DNA from: Ruminococcus sp.
GTDB taxonomy: Bacteria > Bacillota > Clostridia > Oscillospirales > Ruminococcaceae
Assembly: GCA_015066865.1 (NCBI GenBank)
Contig: SVNQ01000015.1
Span: 1-39,211, forward strand
Length of the DNA stretch: 39,211 bases
Direction of reading: 5' to 3'
Part shown: piece by piece, positions 1 through 7,748 of the stretch
Numbering within the stretch: position 1 is the stretch's first letter
How the letters are laid out: the number at the start of each line of letters is the position of its first letter
Program-made: the position numbers and the translations under genes
Notes under the pieces: model-generated
Seen by the model: only the letters and a program-made list of their open reading frames with translations
Database searches by the model: none
Told to the model about the DNA's origin: nothing

Positions 1-1406
1 TCAATTGCAGGGCACTGCCACATCAACACACCATTTTCAAAATGATGGTACAGACTGCGGTAGTCCATATTGATTGTGCCTACAATCGCCGCTGTTGTGT
101 CACAGAGCATTTGCTTTGCATGCATAAATCCGGGGGTGTACTCGTAAATCCGAACCCCCTGGCGTGCAAGCTGCGCATAGTAGGAACGTGTCACATGATA
201 GATCACCTTTTTATCCGGAATACCGGGTGTAATGATTCGAACATCCACGCCGCGCTTGGCTGCAAGACCCAGCGCACGAGTCATTTCATCACTGATGATC
301 AGATACGGCGTGGTAATATAGAGCCGATGTTTTGCACAGCTGATGAGATTCAGATAAACATTCTCCCCCACGCACTCATTATCAAGCGGTGTATCGGCAT
401 AGGGCTGCACATAGCCCTCCCCTTCCGCCGTTATATCGGGCAAATATTTTGCAATATCTGTATCTGTGTGTTTTGCACAGTTCCACATTTCCAGAAACAT
501 CAGCGTCAAACTTCGCACGGCTGCTCCTGTAAGCTTCACTCCCGTATCCTTCCAGATGCCGTAGGGATGTGTAAAATTAAAATACTCATCTGCAAGATTA
601 TAGCCGCCTGTAAATCCGATTTTCCCATCCACAACGGTGATTTTACGGTGATCGCGGTTGTTCATGAACAGGTTCAGAATGGGCATAACAGGATTGAACG
701 CACGGCACTCGATTCCCAATGCCTTCATACGTTTGATAAAATCCAGATTAATAAAGCCGATACTTCCAACGTCATCATAGAAGATACGTACTTCAACCCC
801 CTGTGAAGCCTTCCTCGCAAGTACATCACGGAGCATCGAAAATGCTTTTGCTTCCTCAATGGCATGGTATTCCATAAAAATAAAATGCTCTGCCTGTTCT
901 ATTGCATCAAGCTGTGCCAGAAACGCTTTCATGGTATCGCCATAATATTCCACTGCCGTTTCTCCATATACGGGGCAGCCGGCATAATCACGAATATAAC
1001 GCATCTGATTCGCAGCAGCGGTATCACTTGCTTCTACGGCGCGAAGTGCATCGTCGGGACGTGCATACAGTCCCTTATATTCCTCCTGTACCTTTCGAAA
1101 ACGCTTTCGGGTACTCTCCGTTGCACCGGAATTACCGAACATCACATAGAGCATCACACCCAGCGGCGGGAACAGCAGCAACAAAATGATCCACGGCATT
1201 TTAAATGCAGCATTTGTATGGGATACATAAATATAAAGCACTAAAATCGCTGCAAGAAGGCTGCTCGCAAGAGAGATCCACGCTGAATGACGGTTCAGTC
1301 CGATCACAAGCAGACAGAGCCAGCCGATCTGAATGAGAATACTCACTGCGACAAGTATCATACGGCTGACGCTGTTGCGCACATTTGTTTTTTCTTCCGA
1401 ACGCAT
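1..1406 (-). CDS. cls: Cardiolipin synthase, phospholipase D family (3' end cut by window edge)
   Basis: A membrane enzyme that joins two phosphatidylglycerol molecules into cardiolipin plus glycerol. The 468 residues visible begin with hydrophobic segments at about 15-37, 43-61 and 69-89. Two phospholipase D HxKxxxxD motifs follow: HRKITVVD after NNRD, and HAKQMLCD near the window edge. Both keep the H, K and D expected of the family. There is no stop codon before base 1, so the C-terminus (perhaps 30-50 residues, judging by the usual ~480-510 length) lies outside. The start ATG at 1406 follows AGGAGG with good spacing. A sigma-A promoter and a perfect 20-bp palindrome lie just upstream, so the gene is probably repressor-controlled. 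A different phosphatidyltransferase specificity cannot be excluded. Confidence 0.9.
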   Translation of the reverse strand, partial: MRSEEKTNVRNSVSRMILVAVSILIQIGWLCLLVIGLNRHSAWISLASSLLAAILVLYIYVSHTNAAFKMPWIILLLLFPPLGVMLYVMFGNSGATESTRKRFRKVQEEYKGLYARPDDALRAVEASDTAAANQMRYIRDYAGCPVYGETAVEYYGDTMKAFLAQLDAIEQAEHFIFMEYHAIEEAKAFSMLRDVLARKASQGVEVRIFYDDVGSIGFINLDFIKRMKALGIECRAFNPVMPILNLFMNNRDHRKITVVDGKIGFTGGYNLADEYFNFTHPYGIWKDTGVKLTGAAVRSLTLMFLEMWNCAKHTDTDIAKYLPDITAEGEGYVQPYADTPLDNECVGENVYLNLISCAKHRLYITTPYLIISDEMTRALGLAAKRGVDVRIITPGIPDKKVIYHVTRSYYAQLARQGVRIYEYTPGFMHAKQMLCDTTAAIVGTINMDYRSLYHHFENGVLMWQCPAI

Positions 1407-1431
1407 TTTTTCCTCCTGTTCTCTCCCGAAT

Positions 1432-1451
1432 ATCATGTTATTTAACATGAT
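1432..1451. promoter_or_regulatory. 20-bp palindromic operator candidate at the cardiolipin synthase promoter
   Basis: The sequence ATCATGTTATTTAACATGAT has perfect 9-bp arms around TT. It overlaps the end of the -10 box and the expected transcription start of the cls promoter, where a bound repressor would block polymerase. The HTH gene at 1544-1771 is the nearest regulator, but no link is shown. Confidence 0.5.
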
Positions 1452-1478
1452 TATACCACAAAATCTCGGTTCTGTCCA
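1450..1478 (-). promoter_or_regulatory. Sigma-A promoter of cls
   Basis: On the minus strand the -35 TGGACA (1478-1473) and -10 TATAAT (1455-1450) are separated by 17 bp. The start codon at 1406 lies about 36 bases downstream of the predicted transcription start. Confidence 0.65.
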
Positions 1479-1505
1479 TATACTATTATGCCCGAAAACA
1501 AAAAA

Positions 1506-1527
1506 GTACTGCGGAAATCCGCAGTAC
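1506..1527 (-). terminator. Rho-independent terminator after the HTH gene
   Basis: A perfect 9-bp stem (GTACTGCGG / CCGCAGTAC) with a 4-base loop is followed on the minus strand by TTTTTTGTTTT. It lies 16 bases beyond the HTH gene's stop codon. Confidence 0.8.
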
Positions 1528-1543
1528 AAAAAATACAAATACT

Positions 1544-1771
1544 TCAAGCTTCTCTGCCCGTCAGATAATCAAGACTTGCTCCAAAGGTGTCAGCGATACG
1601 GACAAGAATTTCCGCCGGCATGGCATGTACACCACGTTCGTAATTGGCATAGGTCCTTCGGCTGATGCCAAGATGCTGCGCAATCTGTGCCTGTGTGATA
1701 TGGTTCACCTTGCGAAGCTTGCGGATCCTTTCATGCATGATTTTTCTCGTCTGTTGGTATTCCTGTATCAT
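1544..1771 (-). CDS. Small Xre/Cro-C1-type HTH transcriptional regulator
   Basis: A 75-residue DNA-binding protein that is almost entirely one helix-turn-helix domain (about residues 13-70). It has the typical pattern of this fold: ITQAQIAQHLGISRRTYANYERG, split here as ITQAQIAQHLG then ISRRTYANYERG, and the closing AxxLDYLTGR motif. There is no sensor or dimerisation extension, as in many stand-alone Xre regulators. The ATG at 1771 follows AAAGGAGG with 6 bases of spacing. The gene has its own terminator. A 13-bp inverted repeat lies about 110 bp upstream and a palindrome lies at the next promoter downstream (cls); either could be its target, but this is inference. Confidence 0.85.
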   Translation of the reverse strand: MIQEYQQTRKIMHERIRKLRKVNHITQAQIAQHLGISRRTYANYERGVHAMPAEILVRIADTFGASLDYLTGREA

Positions 1772-1881
1772 ACTTGTCCTCCTTTATTTTTTTGCCGCAT
1801 ATTTCAGACGGCTCTACTTTTATAGACAATACAGAAGGGCAAAAATTGACACTTTTTTCAAAATACATATATTTTTTGTAG

Positions 1882-1916
1882 GAATGCACAAAATCACATT
1901 CGTATTTTGTGCATTC
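1882..1916. repeat. Perfect 13-bp inverted repeat between the GNAT and HTH genes
   Basis: The arms GAATGCACAAAAT (1882-1894) and ATTTTGTGCATTC (1904-1916) are separated by 9 bases. Neither side has a U-run, so it does not look like an intrinsic terminator. It may be an operator for the HTH gene or an mRNA 3' hairpin for the acetyltransferase gene, whose stop is 11 bases away. Confidence 0.6.
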
Positions 1917-1926
1917 ACACCATTGA

Positions 1927-2454
1927 TCAGATTCGACGGACGATTTTGTCATGCATTATACCATAGATACGGCTGTAGATGCTGTCGCATTCCTCATAAG
2001 TCAGCTGCTTGGAAGTTGAAAGGATTTCCATTTTCACTCCCCACAGAAGCACGGATATTCCTGTTTCATAATAACCATTGCGAAGATAAAATGACTTTCG
2101 TGCAAGGCGCTCTGCCTGATTGGGTGCATGCGCATCCGGTGTTTCAATTTCCAGAAACATGGGCGTGTTATGATAATATACAGCAAGCGCTTTCAGAATC
2201 TCGCTGCCATATCCCCTGTTCCGGAATACATCGGAAACAGCAAGATAATCAAGCAGAATCAACGAATCCGATACTGCTGTAATGGCAAATCCAACGGGTT
2301 CACCTTCATCCATTGCTGTAAAAACCTGCAGAAGTCCTTTTGCTCGCTGTCTGAGAATCAGCGCAAATGGTTTCCGTTCCTCAGGAGGAAATGCGCTAAG
2401 ATAGAGCTTTTTGATAAATTTGAGCTGTTCCTGAGAGGCTATTTTTAACTCCAT
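1927..2454 (-). CDS. GNAT-family N-acetyltransferase
   Basis: A 175-residue acetyltransferase that would transfer an acetyl group from acetyl-CoA to an unknown amine. The acetyl-CoA pyrophosphate loop is visible as RNRGYG (about 78-83), after the beta4 strand ILLDYLAVSD. The later FYLRNGYYETG matches the usual GNAT motif B region. The last ~35 residues (KQLTYEECDSIYSRIYG onward) extend beyond the core fold. The ATG at 2454 follows AAGAGGT. Only about 40 bases separate the gene from the terminator of the pectate lyase gene upstream, so its promoter is unclear and it may depend on read-through. Substrate cannot be predicted. Confidence 0.8.
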   Translation of the reverse strand: MELKIASQEQLKFIKKLYLSAFPPEERKPFALILRQRAKGLLQVFTAMDEGEPVGFAITAVSDSLILLDYLAVSDVFRNRGYGSEILKALAVYYHNTPMFLEIETPDAHAPNQAERLARKSFYLRNGYYETGISVLLWGVKMEILSTSKQLTYEECDSIYSRIYGIMHDKIVRRI

Positions 2455-2492
2455 AGGTATACCTCTTTTTTAATGATACGGTCTGAAAATTT

Positions 2493-2515
2493 TGGGGCGG
2501 CATGATGCCGCCCCA
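2493..2515 (-). terminator. Terminator of the pectate lyase gene
   Basis: A perfect 10-bp GC-rich stem (TGGGGCGGCA / TGCCGCCCCA) with a 3-base loop, starting 8 bases after the stop codon at 2524. The minus-strand tail is AAATTTTC, so the U-run is weak. Confidence 0.65.
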
Positions 2516-2523
2516 GTCTTGCA

Positions 2524-5500
2524 TTATAAAGGAAGCTTATCTACCAGTTTCACAATAAACTTGAGAATATTCAGCGAGTCATTTGCACTCGGCTTGCCAT
2601 CGTTATCCACATCAACATTTGCTTCACCCTGTTTTGTCATGCCATTATTGCCAAGCAAAGCCTTATTGAGTGTGATTACGTCCAGAATATCTACCTTGTT
2701 ATCGCAATTTGCGTCACCGTACAGAGTTACAGTTTCAGTAGGCTCGGACGGTGTCGTCGGAGGCTCTGTTGCGGGAGGATTGGTTGCCGGAGGCTCTGTA
2801 GAGGGCTGATCATCGGAATAATAGAACTTCGCACCAAGTGCTGCGTAGGTGCTGGATTCCTTTGTCTGTGCAAAGCCCTTTGTATAGATCGAGCCGTTTG
2901 CATTTCTCCATTCCTTATGGAAATCCGTACCCATTGCGCCAACGCTCAGGCTGATGAAATCGTTATCGGTCAGGGGGACAATTTCACCGATCTTGTCGCC
3001 GTTGTTGATTGCCTGCTTGCCGCCTACATAGTAATATTTGCCGCTATTATAGTATGCGGAATTTTCGATGGTGCCGACAAACTTGTCGTTCTTGCCCTCC
3101 TGGTTCTTCACATAGCAGATCACCTTAGAGAAGTCGCAGCCATCGTCCGTGCAGCGGTACAGGGAGAAGTTCGGCTTGCCGTTGCCGCCAATGCTGTTAT
3201 CAAATGCAGTACAGTTGGTCAGACTGCCGAGCTTCGGGTTATTGTTATCCGTAAAGCCGCAGTTGAGGTTTTCAAATGCGAGGCAGTTTTCAACAACATG
3301 TGCAGTACCCACGCCTGCACCGCCGAGCTTGAAGCCGTTGCCGTCGCAATCGCCATAGCCCTCACCAAATTCTGTGTAGCCGTTGCGGAATGCAATGCTG
3401 TTGCGGATGGTGACAACACCGATCGGGCCTGTTGCTTCCTTTGCATACAGATCCCAACCGTCGTCGGAGTTATTGTATGCAAGACAGCCGTCAAATACGT
3501 TGCCCTCGCCGCAGGTCAGCTTTGCAGCGAAACCATCGGCATTCTCCATTGTTGCATTATCGCAGTTGTTCTTGGATGTGCAGTTGAGGATCAGATTGTA
3601 GGACGGCCACTGTGCAATGGTGTTGGTGTCCGTTCTGTATCTGGACAGCTGCAGACCTGTATCCTGATTATCATTGAATACCATCATTTCAATGGTATTG
3701 TGATTACCGGAGAGCAGCATGCCGTTATCGGCTGCCTTTGTAATCTCAAAGCCGTACCAGTGCCAGTAGGAACCATCCAGTACGACACCTCTCTTGGATG
3801 GGTCAGCCTCGCCAAGTCCAGTGAAATCCCATACAACGGTTTCACCGGGGTATGCGGAAATCGTCTTGAGCGCATTCTCGGTACCGCTGTTGTTCTGGTC
3901 GATCATGATGGTTTCGGAGAACTGGTAGGTACCGCCGAGCAAATAAATCACGCCGCCTGCGGGTACTGCTGCAACTGCGGACTTGACATCCGTCGGATCA
4001 TCCTTGGAAGTACCGCTTCCCTTTCCGTTCGGTGAGCAGTAGATCACCTTTGCATTGGAAGGAATGGAAGGTCCAACTGCCGGAGGCTGTGTATTATCCG
4101 GTGCAAGTGTTGTTGTAGTCGTTGTGTTCTGTGCAGGGGGATTGGTTTCCGGCGCCTTGGTCGTGGAGATATTCTCACCGGACCCGCTTGCATATGCCAT
4201 ATAGAACAGGTTGATGCTGTCGCCCTTTGTAATGGTATGTGCACCTGCTGCAAGATCAACGGTTACAATGCCATTTGCATCGGTCGTATACTTGGTTCCG
4301 TCAACCTTGACTGCCTTGCCGGCTTCTGCAAAGACAAGCGTCAGCTTGCCTCCTGCACCTGCATTGAAGGAAATGCTGGTAGCAGTTTCCATTTTCAGGC
4401 ACCGCGTCAGAGTCTTACCTGCATAATTCACACTTCCCTTGGAAGTCGAGAGATTACCGCTGATGGTATAGAAGCTGCTGTCCTTTCCGTTTGCGGTGAA
4501 ATCATGCACATATCCGCCTGCAGCAGCAGGAGGATTGGTATTTGCAGGGGGGGCTGTTGTCTGGACGGGAGCAGTAGTCTGTGCCGGAGGCTGTGTCTGC
4601 GGCGGAGCATCCGTATTATCGGAGAATCCGCTGCCGATGGCAACGATGGAATCCTTATAGGATACCAGTGCTGCCTTGAGTGCGGTATTCACAGAGGAGC
4701 TTTTGTCATCCACGCTGTCTGTGAATGTCCACTTGAAGTCGCCGCCATTTACACGGCCTGCGTTCTTTTCAACAATTGCCGGAACATTTTCCGCAGCGTC
4801 TGCGGTATAGCTGTACATATTGCTTGCAGTATCGAAGTTGTTATATGTCGCACCGCCGTTTAATGCTTTTACAGAAGCAGGAACCTGTTCGGTTTTGGAT
4901 TTTACATCATAGCAGTCAAAATTCGAAGCACTTGTGCTGTAGGGCTTGTAGGAAGTTGCACCTACTACTACGTTGCCGTATGCCTTGATCATACCGCCTG
5001 CTTCACCGGAAAGTGTGGATTCGGTATCACTGCCCTGCTTGGAAATAATCATGGGCTTTGCGCAGTTTCTGAAGTAATTGCTCTCTGCAAAAACATCGGA
5101 ATCTGTGGTGGAACCGATACCGTACTTGGAGTTTCCGTCATAGTAGTTGTTATACACATGAACGGTTGCTACTCTGACTCTCGGATGACGGGAATCGGAG
5201 TGGTCATACCAGTTGTGATGGTAAGTAATAAAATTGGAGGTGTCACTTGCATTTGCACCCTGCAGGTTGCACTTTCCGCTGTCCCAGAAATGATTGTAGG
5301 AATGTGTGATGTACTGGGATTTCTTTGTATCCAGCGCACCATCGCCCTTTGCCTGGTCGGCATCGGAACCTGCATCACCATAGAAGAAGTCGCAGTTATG
5401 TACCCAGCAGTAGGTATTTCCCTGCTGCAGTCCGCAGTTATCGCCCTCATCACTGTTGCAGTTCATAAAGCCGAGGTTGCGCACTTCCACATTGGTGCTG

Positions 5501-6270
5501 TTCTTGATGACAATTCCAAATCCATTGCATGTAGCATCATTTCCGATACCTTCAAGCGTCATGCCTGCCTTAACGGTATCCACAAGCAGATCGCCCTTAG
5601 CCATGCTGCCGGGATCGGTCACATTGCCGATGAAACGAATGGCAATCGGTCTTGTTTCCTTCCCCTTCTTGTAACCTGTAATGATGTTCTGAACACCTGT
5701 TACATTGGTCACGCCGCTGCCTGCATCCATGGAAACAGAAACTGTGTCCTTGTTTGCATTGGTAACATAGACAACGATCGCACCGGATTTGAGCGTACCG
5801 TCCGCATTGTATGCACCCATTGCCTTGCCGTTTACGAATGCAAAGCCGGATCTGTCATGTGCGGAGGATGTTACCTGCACCTGCGCTGACTTGGAGGCAT
5901 CTTCATTGCCGCCGATGATCGGCACGATCTTCAGCGTGTGGCTGCCCGATTTGATTCCGACCACATCGGCTCTGAAATGTGTTGCATACTGTCTGATCAG
6001 CATTGAATCAATCTTTGCACCATCACAGTATACATTATAGCCGGTTGCATTGGTTACAGCTGACCACTGTGCATAAGCACCCTCTGCGTAGCCTGCACTT
6101 TCGGAAACAACAACTGCAGATGTACTTGCCTCTGCAAGCTTTCCGGCTGAAATGAAGCTGTCATTCAGATTCAGCGCCGTTGCCAATTGTGCATGACTCG
6201 GAACTGCAGATGCAACCATTGCCATTGCAAGGACTGCTGCAATTCCCTTTCTCATCATTGTAATTCTCAT
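2524..6270 (-). CDS. Secreted multidomain pectate lyase: PL1 - CBM77-like - PL9 - dockerin
   Basis: A 1248-residue extracellular enzyme cleaving polygalacturonate by beta-elimination. In order: signal peptide (1-27, cut near SHA|Q); a fibronectin-III-like segment (about 52-135); a PL1 beta-helix (about 150-550) with GDGALD at 309-314 and the Arg-bearing RHPRVR at 361-366; a Pro/Thr linker (554-585); a ~108-residue lysine-containing module (586-693) placed like CBM77 of the R. flavefaciens PL1/PL9 enzyme; a second linker; a PL9 beta-helix (about 736-1150); a third linker; and a dockerin (1183-1248) with two calcium loops, GDANCDNKVD and DVDNDG. In PL9, Asp912, 936, 937 and 940 reproduce the spacing of the Pel9A calcium site, and Lys981 in GNGFKLGG fits the catalytic base. 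RBS AAAGGAG precedes the start. The dockerin implies cellulosome attachment. The CBM call rests on architecture. Confidence 0.93.
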   Translation of the reverse strand: MRITMMRKGIAAVLAMAMVASAVPSHAQLATALNLNDSFISAGKLAEASTSAVVVSESAGYAEGAYAQWSAVTNATGYNVYCDGAKIDSMLIRQYATHFRADVVGIKSGSHTLKIVPIIGGNEDASKSAQVQVTSSAHDRSGFAFVNGKAMGAYNADGTLKSGAIVVYVTNANKDTVSVSMDAGSGVTNVTGVQNIITGYKKGKETRPIAIRFIGNVTDPGSMAKGDLLVDTVKAGMTLEGIGNDATCNGFGIVIKNSTNVEVRNLGFMNCNSDEGDNCGLQQGNTYCWVHNCDFFYGDAGSDADQAKGDGALDTKKSQYITHSYNHFWDSGKCNLQGANASDTSNFITYHHNWYDHSDSRHPRVRVATVHVYNNYYDGNSKYGIGSTTDSDVFAESNYFRNCAKPMIISKQGSDTESTLSGEAGGMIKAYGNVVVGATSYKPYSTSASNFDCYDVKSKTEQVPASVKALNGGATYNNFDTASNMYSYTADAAENVPAIVEKNAGRVNGGDFKWTFTDSVDDKSSSVNTALKAALVSYKDSIVAIGSGFSDNTDAPPQTQPPAQTTAPVQTTAPPANTNPPAAAGGYVHDFTANGKDSSFYTISGNLSTSKGSVNYAGKTLTRCLKMETATSISFNAGAGGKLTLVFAEAGKAVKVDGTKYTTDANGIVTVDLAAGAHTITKGDSINLFYMAYASGSGENISTTKAPETNPPAQNTTTTTTLAPDNTQPPAVGPSIPSNAKVIYCSPNGKGSGTSKDDPTDVKSAVAAVPAGGVIYLLGGTYQFSETIMIDQNNSGTENALKTISAYPGETVVWDFTGLGEADPSKRGVVLDGSYWHWYGFEITKAADNGMLLSGNHNTIEMMVFNDNQDTGLQLSRYRTDTNTIAQWPSYNLILNCTSKNNCDNATMENADGFAAKLTCGEGNVFDGCLAYNNSDDGWDLYAKEATGPIGVVTIRNSIAFRNGYTEFGEGYGDCDGNGFKLGGAGVGTAHVVENCLAFENLNCGFTDNNNPKLGSLTNCTAFDNSIGGNGKPNFSLYRCTDDGCDFSKVICYVKNQEGKNDKFVGTIENSAYYNSGKYYYVGGKQAINNGDKIGEIVPLTDNDFISLSVGAMGTDFHKEWRNANGSIYTKGFAQTKESSTYAALGAKFYYSDDQPSTEPPATNPPATEPPTTPSEPTETVTLYGDANCDNKVDILDVITLNKALLGNNGMTKQGEANVDVDNDGKPSANDSLNILKFIVKLVDKLPL

Positions 6271-6330
6271 AAATTGACTCCTTTTTCATAAATTTATTCT
6301 TATATTATCACCCATTCATCTTTGTACTAT

Positions 6331-6359
6331 ATTATATCACAAATTTCCAAAATTTACAA
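6331..6359 (-). promoter_or_regulatory. Sigma-A promoter of the pectate lyase gene
   Basis: On the minus strand: -35 TTGTAA (6359-6354), 17-bp spacer, -10 TATAAT (6336-6331). It leaves a leader of roughly 55 bases before the start codon at 6270. Confidence 0.75.
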
Positions 6360-6492
6360 GTGGTATATTCCACAAAACAAATTACGTCTTTTAGTGATAA
6401 TACACAAATAAATATTTAAACGTCCTCGATAACAAATTAATACATCGAAAACAAAAATGACTATTTTCCTAAATAATTACGCACTACAGCAA

Positions 6493-6522
6493 CTTATGTT
6501 TCGTTATATCGCCAAACATAAG
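6493..6522. repeat. Inverted repeat CTTATGTTT-N12-AAACATAAG
   Basis: Perfect 9-bp arms at 6493-6501 and 6514-6522, separated by 12 bases. It lies about 40 bp upstream of the perR -35 box and about 135 bp upstream of the pectate lyase -35 box. It could be a regulator site for either gene; its role is unknown. Confidence 0.45.
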
Positions 6523-6563
6523 AATTTGTCACATTTGACGAATAAAAAAATTTAAAAAAACGA

Positions 6564-6592
6564 TTGACAAAGTATAATAGTTATGATATAAT
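6564..6592 (+). promoter_or_regulatory. Consensus sigma-A promoter of perR
   Basis: TTGACA (6564-6569), 17-bp spacer, TATAAT (6587-6592): a full consensus match. Confidence 0.85.
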
Positions 6593-6603
6593 ATAATCAC
6601 AGC

Positions 6604-6628
6604 AGGATTAGGAATCATTCTTAATCCT
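6604..6628. promoter_or_regulatory. PerR/Fur-type operator at the perR promoter
   Basis: A 25-bp near-perfect palindrome with arms AGGATTA and TAATCCT around GGAATCATTCT; 11 of the 12 symmetric pairs match. The core TAGGAAT-C-ATTCTTA has the 7-1-7 layout of Fur-family boxes. It begins about 12 bases after the -10 box, so it covers the start of the transcript and suggests autorepression by the gene it precedes. Confidence 0.7.
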
Positions 6629-6648
6629 ACGAAAGGAGTGTGACGGAA

Positions 6649-7020
6649 GTGACCGAACAACGAAGACTGATCTCAGAGATCATTAAAACGACGGAATGCC
6701 ACATGACAGCGGAGCAGATTTACATGGCTGCCAAAGCGCAGATGCCATCCATTGCCATTGGTACGGTATACCGTAATCTGGGATTGATGGAACGTGAAGG
6801 AGAAATCCGCCGCATTCCGATGCCGGATGCGCCGGATCGCTTCGACAAGACTACGAGGCTGCATGATCATCTCATATGCCGCAAATGCGGCAATCTTGAA
6901 GATGTCTGCATTAAGAACCTGATGGAAAGTTTTCAGGAATATCCTGAAATCCATGTGGATTCTTACGAGCTTGCCTTGTACGGTATCTGTTCAGCTTGTC
7001 TGGTTGATGGCAATGAATAA
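6649..7020 (+). CDS. perR: PerR/Fur-family metal-dependent transcriptional repressor
   Basis: A 123-residue regulator that, in the PerR group, represses peroxide-defence genes until iron-catalysed histidine oxidation inactivates it. The N-terminal winged helix includes [11 protein letters not shown] and the recognition-helix region [12 protein letters not shown]. The metal-binding part carries [11 protein letters not shown] (His72, His74, Cys77, Cys80) and a second CSAC pair (Cys114, Cys117), which form the structural zinc site. The start is taken as GTG 6649, ten bases after GGAG. An in-frame GTG at 6640 lies only one base from that ribosome site. The operator at 6604 and the reverse rubrerythrin gene 37 bases downstream favour PerR over Fur or Zur, but iron or zinc sensing cannot be excluded. 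Confidence 0.85.
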   Translation: MTEQRRLISEIIKTTECHMTAEQIYMAAKAQMPSIAIGTVYRNLGLMEREGEIRRIPMPDAPDRFDKTTRLHDHLICRKCGNLEDVCIKNLMESFQEYPEIHVDSYELALYGICSACLVDGNE

Positions 7021-7057
7021 ACAAAAATCAAAAATTATTTTAATGGAGGAAATGATT

Positions 7058-7609
7058 ATGAAAAAGTATGTATGTCCTGTATGCGGTTACGTTCACGAGG
7101 GAGATTCTGCACCGGAGGCATGTCCGCAGTGCAAGGTACCGGGTTCTAAGTTCATCGAAAAGAATGACGAAGAAGCTCTGGTATTCGCTTGCGAGCATGA
7201 GGTTGGTGTTGCAAAGGCTGTTACAGATCCTGAGATCATTGCAGGTCTGAAGGCAAACTTCGAAGGTGAATGCACAGAAGTAGGCATGTATCTTGCAATG
7301 GCAAGAGTTGCGCACAGAGAAGGCTATCCTGAAATCGGTCTGTACTGGGAAAAGGCTGCTTACGAGGAAGCTGAGCATGCTGCAAAGTTTGCAGAGCTGT
7401 TGGGTGAAGTTGTTTCCGCATCCACTAAGGAAAATCTGGAGAAGCGTGTTGCTGCTGAGCACGGTGCAACACAGGGCAAGCTTGATCTCGCAAAGCGTGC
7501 AAAGGAACTGAATCTCGATGCTATCCACGATACTGTACATGAGATGGCAAGGGACGAAGCAAGACACGGCAAGGCATTTGAGGGTCTGCTCAAGAGATAC
7601 TTCGGTTAA
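7058..7609 (+). CDS. Reverse rubrerythrin (rubredoxin domain at N-terminus)
   Basis: A 183-residue cytosolic diiron peroxidase that reduces hydrogen peroxide to water in anaerobes. The order is reversed relative to classical rubrerythrin: a rubredoxin-like Fe(Cys)4 domain at 1-40 with CPVCG and CPQC, then a four-helix diiron domain with [20 protein letters not shown] and DEARHGKAF. Related clostridial proteins accept electrons from NADH via a partner oxidoreductase; that partner is not in this window. ATG 7058 follows GGAGGA with 7 bases of spacing. In-frame codons further upstream overlap perR and are not used. The gene probably shares perR's transcript and so its peroxide control. Confidence 0.92.
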   Translation: MKKYVCPVCGYVHEGDSAPEACPQCKVPGSKFIEKNDEEALVFACEHEVGVAKAVTDPEIIAGLKANFEGECTEVGMYLAMARVAHREGYPEIGLYWEKAAYEEAEHAAKFAELLGEVVSASTKENLEKRVAAEHGATQGKLDLAKRAKELNLDAIHDTVHEMARDEARHGKAFEGLLKRYFG

Positions 7610-7627
7610 TCTATTACAAAATAATTT

Positions 7628-7664
7628 ATGGGGTATCCCCTGCTGCAGGCAAGGGATACCCCAT
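7628..7664 (+). terminator. Terminator of the perR - reverse rubrerythrin unit
   Basis: A perfect 12-bp stem (ATGGGGTATCCC / GGGATACCCCAT) with a 13-base loop begins 19 bases after the stop codon and is followed by CGGTTTTAT. Confidence 0.7.
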
Positions 7665-7700
7665 CGGTTTTATAACATCCTATCGAATGACATAAATGCA

Positions 7701-7737
7701 ACACTGCGCAGAACCATCAGACGGTTTTGTGCAGTGT
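7701..7737. terminator. Long hairpin between the convergent rubrerythrin genes
   Basis: A 15-bp stem (701-715 with 723-737) with a 7-base loop. It is complete on the plus strand, allowing two G-U pairs, and has two A-C mismatches on the minus strand. It begins 12 bases beyond the minus-strand rubrerythrin stop. There is no clear U-run on either side, so termination is plausible but unproven. Confidence 0.4.
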
Positions 7738-7748
7738 CGCTTTGCGTA

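Larger units (their letters stand above)
6271..6648. other. AT-rich divergent intergenic region between the pectate lyase and perR genes
   Basis: A 378-base control region without a gene. It holds the minus-strand pectate lyase promoter, a 9-bp inverted repeat, the plus-strand perR promoter and its palindromic operator, each listed separately. I see nothing else defined in 6360-6490. Confidence 0.8.

Noticed and set aside
1731..1952. A 73-codon minus-strand frame overlapping the HTH gene start
   Set aside because: It covers the HTH leader and the inverted repeat, lacks a ribosome site and resembles no protein family.
2917..4035. A 372-codon plus-strand open frame opposite the pectate lyase
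   Set aside because: It is antisense to the PL9 domain, whose catalytic residues are intact, and has no recognisable domain or ribosome site.
7701..7737. A small RNA gene between the rubrerythrin genes
   Set aside because: Only a single hairpin is visible, with no promoter of its own; it is better explained as a 3'-end structure.
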